Shown in pieces: positions 5,438 to 6,886 of a DNA stretch of 6,886 bases. Each line of letters starts with the position of its first letter. Within the stretch, counting starts at the first letter, position 1. Both the position numbers and the translations under genes were made by a program. The notes beneath the pieces were generated by a model. The model was not told the DNA's origin. It made no database searches and saw nothing but the letters and a program-made list of their open reading frames with translations. The DNA lies in NCBI GenBank assembly GCA_002351955.1, contig DEHO01000067.1:6053-12938 (forward strand), given 5' to 3'. This stretch comes from Flavobacteriales bacterium UBA2798 (GTDB lineage Bacteria > Bacteroidota > Bacteroidia > Flavobacteriales_D > UBA2798).

Positions 5438-6886
5438 TCAGTGTTTCGGGCGTAATCGTCGAATAATTTCCAAATACTTCTCATCCCTTGCATAAACATC
5501 GTAATGAAACCAGATGTTACGAATGGAGTCGGCAGTGACGGTTATATAATCCACCTCAATCGGAATTCTTCGCTTCAATGCAAAACGCGTTTCCTTTCCG
5601 AACCGAATGGCGCGGTTCCTGAGTGTATCTGCATTTACTGTATCCTTCGGCCATTGATCTTTCCACACGATCTCACCAAGTTTAAACGGATTTTGCAGTC
5701 GCATACAACCGTGAGAAAAATTTCTGACTTCCCTGTTAAAAAGCGGTTTCATTGGGGTGTCGTGCAGGTAAACATCGTGTTTGTTCGGAAAGAAAAATAC
5801 GATGAGTCCCAAACTATTGGTTGGACCACCTTCCTGACGAATGAAATAGGGAAACCGATCCTTGCTCAATCGTTTCCAATCGACATCTGCAATTGCTACA
5901 GGATTTCGTTTCAAATCAAAAACTCTGTAATTGTGTTTGTGCAGATAATTGGTATCACGTTTTACAAAAGGTAAAATTTCTTCTGTAGAAATACTATGCG
6001 GAACATTCCAATACGGGAACAGTGTAAAATAACGAACCGTTGCATGCAATTCGGGTGTTTGATGATCGGTTGCTCCGGTTACTACCCTTGCTCGATAGAT
6101 TATGGAATCGTTTCGAATCACATTCAGTTCATAGGAAGGAATGTTGATACGGAATTGCATTTGCGGGTCAGAGCGGTATTTCCATCGCCATTTTTCCATT
6201 GCCAATGCTGCACGTAAAAACCGATCATAATTCGATAATCCCAGCGCCCATGTCGATTGTCGGCCGGGTTTTCCATCCACATCCATTCTGTGCTGCATTT
6301 GGAGATCCTTGAGCGCTTTAACTACAAGTGTATCCACAACCAGTGAGCTGGAATCAAGGAATCCATTTCTCCGCAAAGATCTACGCGCCATGTCCCAAAA
6401 ACCGAGTGAATCTTTTTTCGGATCGGGAACTTCAAATTTATCATCCCACATTTCGCGACTTCCTGCCCATTGTGAAAGCGCCGATTGCAATTGGCGGTAT
6501 TCAATAAAATCAGGTTGGAACGCAAAAAGTTTCCGAAAAAGGTTTGTATCGTTTACCGAACCCAGGTAGTCGGAAAAATCAATCGTCAGCGAATCTTTCT
6601 TCCAGGCGATTCCCATCGATGCCGTATCAATAAATCCTTCAGCAAGGAAAGTTGTCTGCAGAAAAAAAGCATTCGTCAGCAGCACATCTGCCCGTGCAAG
6701 ATGTTTCGCTTTAATCACATAATTATCCTCTAGACGACAAGAATCGAACAGCGATCGTATGCGCGAATAAAAAAGCCAGTCAGGATCAATCCCATAACAC
6801 CATGCAGAATCCAAAACACCCATCATCATTGAACCGACCCTCAGGGTATCTGTTTCGTTAATCCAGAATGGGGCATGTTCACGCGC
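5438..6886 (-). CDS. YcbB-like L,D-transpeptidase, 5' end outside window (partial)
   Basis: The frame is open to the right window edge, so 482 C-terminal residues are visible and the start is missing. Residues before the first visible ATG (6829) read like conserved coding sequence (APFWINETDTLRVGS), so that ATG is not the true start. In visible-residue numbering, about 1-180 resemble the scaffold domain of YcbB/LdtD proteins. At about 186-216 is a peptidoglycan-binding-like segment (LKDLQMQHRMDVDGKPG). From about 243 to 409 is the YkuD catalytic domain, with VVTGATDHQTPEL and the active site His375-Asp-Thr-Pro followed after the normal gap by Ser-His-Gly-Cys (391-394) and Arg396. Cys394 (codon 5705-5707) is the nucleophile. 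Such enzymes act in the periplasm, forming 3-3 crosslinks in peptidoglycan or attaching proteins to it. A secretion signal is expected in the missing part. It sits 11 nt upstream of queA. Confidence is high for the family, moderate for the exact reaction. Confidence 0.93.
   Translation of the reverse strand, partial: AREHAPFWINETDTLRVGSMMMGVLDSAWCYGIDPDWLFYSRIRSLFDSCRLEDNYVIKAKHLARADVLLTNAFFLQTTFLAEGFIDTASMGIAWKKDSLTIDFSDYLGSVNDTNLFRKLFAFQPDFIEYRQLQSALSQWAGSREMWDDKFEVPDPKKDSLGFWDMARRSLRRNGFLDSSSLVVDTLVVKALKDLQMQHRMDVDGKPGRQSTWALGLSNYDRFLRAALAMEKWRWKYRSDPQMQFRINIPSYELNVIRNDSIIYRARVVTGATDHQTPELHATVRYFTLFPYWNVPHSISTEEILPFVKRDTNYLHKHNYRVFDLKRNPVAIADVDWKRLSKDRFPYFIRQEGGPTNSLGLIVFFFPNKHDVYLHDTPMKPLFNREVRNFSHGCMRLQNPFKLGEIVWKDQWPKDTVNADTLRNRAIRFGKETRFALKRRIPIEVDYITVTADSIRNIWFHYDVYARDEKYLEIIRRLRPKH

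Noticed and set aside
5504..5974. 156-codon plus-strand frame inside the transpeptidase gene
   Set aside because: It is antisense to the YkuD catalytic domain and has no domain features of its own.
1..6886. A novel defence, mobile or biosynthetic system
   Set aside because: The genes are housekeeping or common envelope families with mixed orientation. There are no transposase, integrase, toxin-antitoxin, nuclease or CRISPR features, and nothing ties the genes into one system.

Overview
The window reads as an ordinary chromosomal stretch from a member of the Bacteroidota, probably a Flavobacteriales- or Sphingobacteria-like lineage. Four things point there. Promoter-like sites match the Bacteroidota consensus TTTG-N19-TAnnTTTG. 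No convincing Shine-Dalgarno sequence precedes any gene. QueA is of the long, roughly 405-residue type. There is also a small DUF983 zinc-ribbon membrane protein. The window holds seven well-supported genes and one that recurs as a conserved-looking lipoprotein of unknown role. I see no mobile element, CRISPR array, tRNA or rRNA.

Left part (1-796, minus strand). rpmH (ribosomal protein L34, 54-212) has its own textbook Bacteroidota promoter at 258-288 and a strong intrinsic terminator at 1-31. Upstream of it on the same strand lies a small lipoprotein gene (293-796) with a candidate promoter at 821-851.

Middle part (797-2533). A single-domain CheY-like response regulator (858-1253, plus) diverges from the lipoprotein and converges on a secreted CAP/SCP-domain protein (1292-1915, minus). 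The CAP gene in turn diverges from a DUF983 inner-membrane protein (2050-2427, plus) across a 134-bp AT-rich region. A hairpin and a degenerate ATTGG repeat fill the 106 bp between the DUF983 gene and the end of prfC.

Right part (2534-6886, minus). Reading right to left, the order is a YcbB-like L,D-transpeptidase whose 5' end lies outside the window, then queA 11 nt downstream (tRNA queuosine synthesis), then prfC (release factor RF3) after 79 bp with its own -7-like element. LDT and queA look co-transcribed. The genes share no pathway: they cover translation (L34, RF3, queuosine), the cell envelope (transpeptidase, lipoprotein, CAP protein, DUF983) and signalling (response regulator).

I found no evidence of a new multi-gene system. 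The points most worth a second look are the two -7 elements placed 4-5 nt before an ATG (possible leaderless mRNAs), the unusual receiver domain, and the ATTGG repeat.
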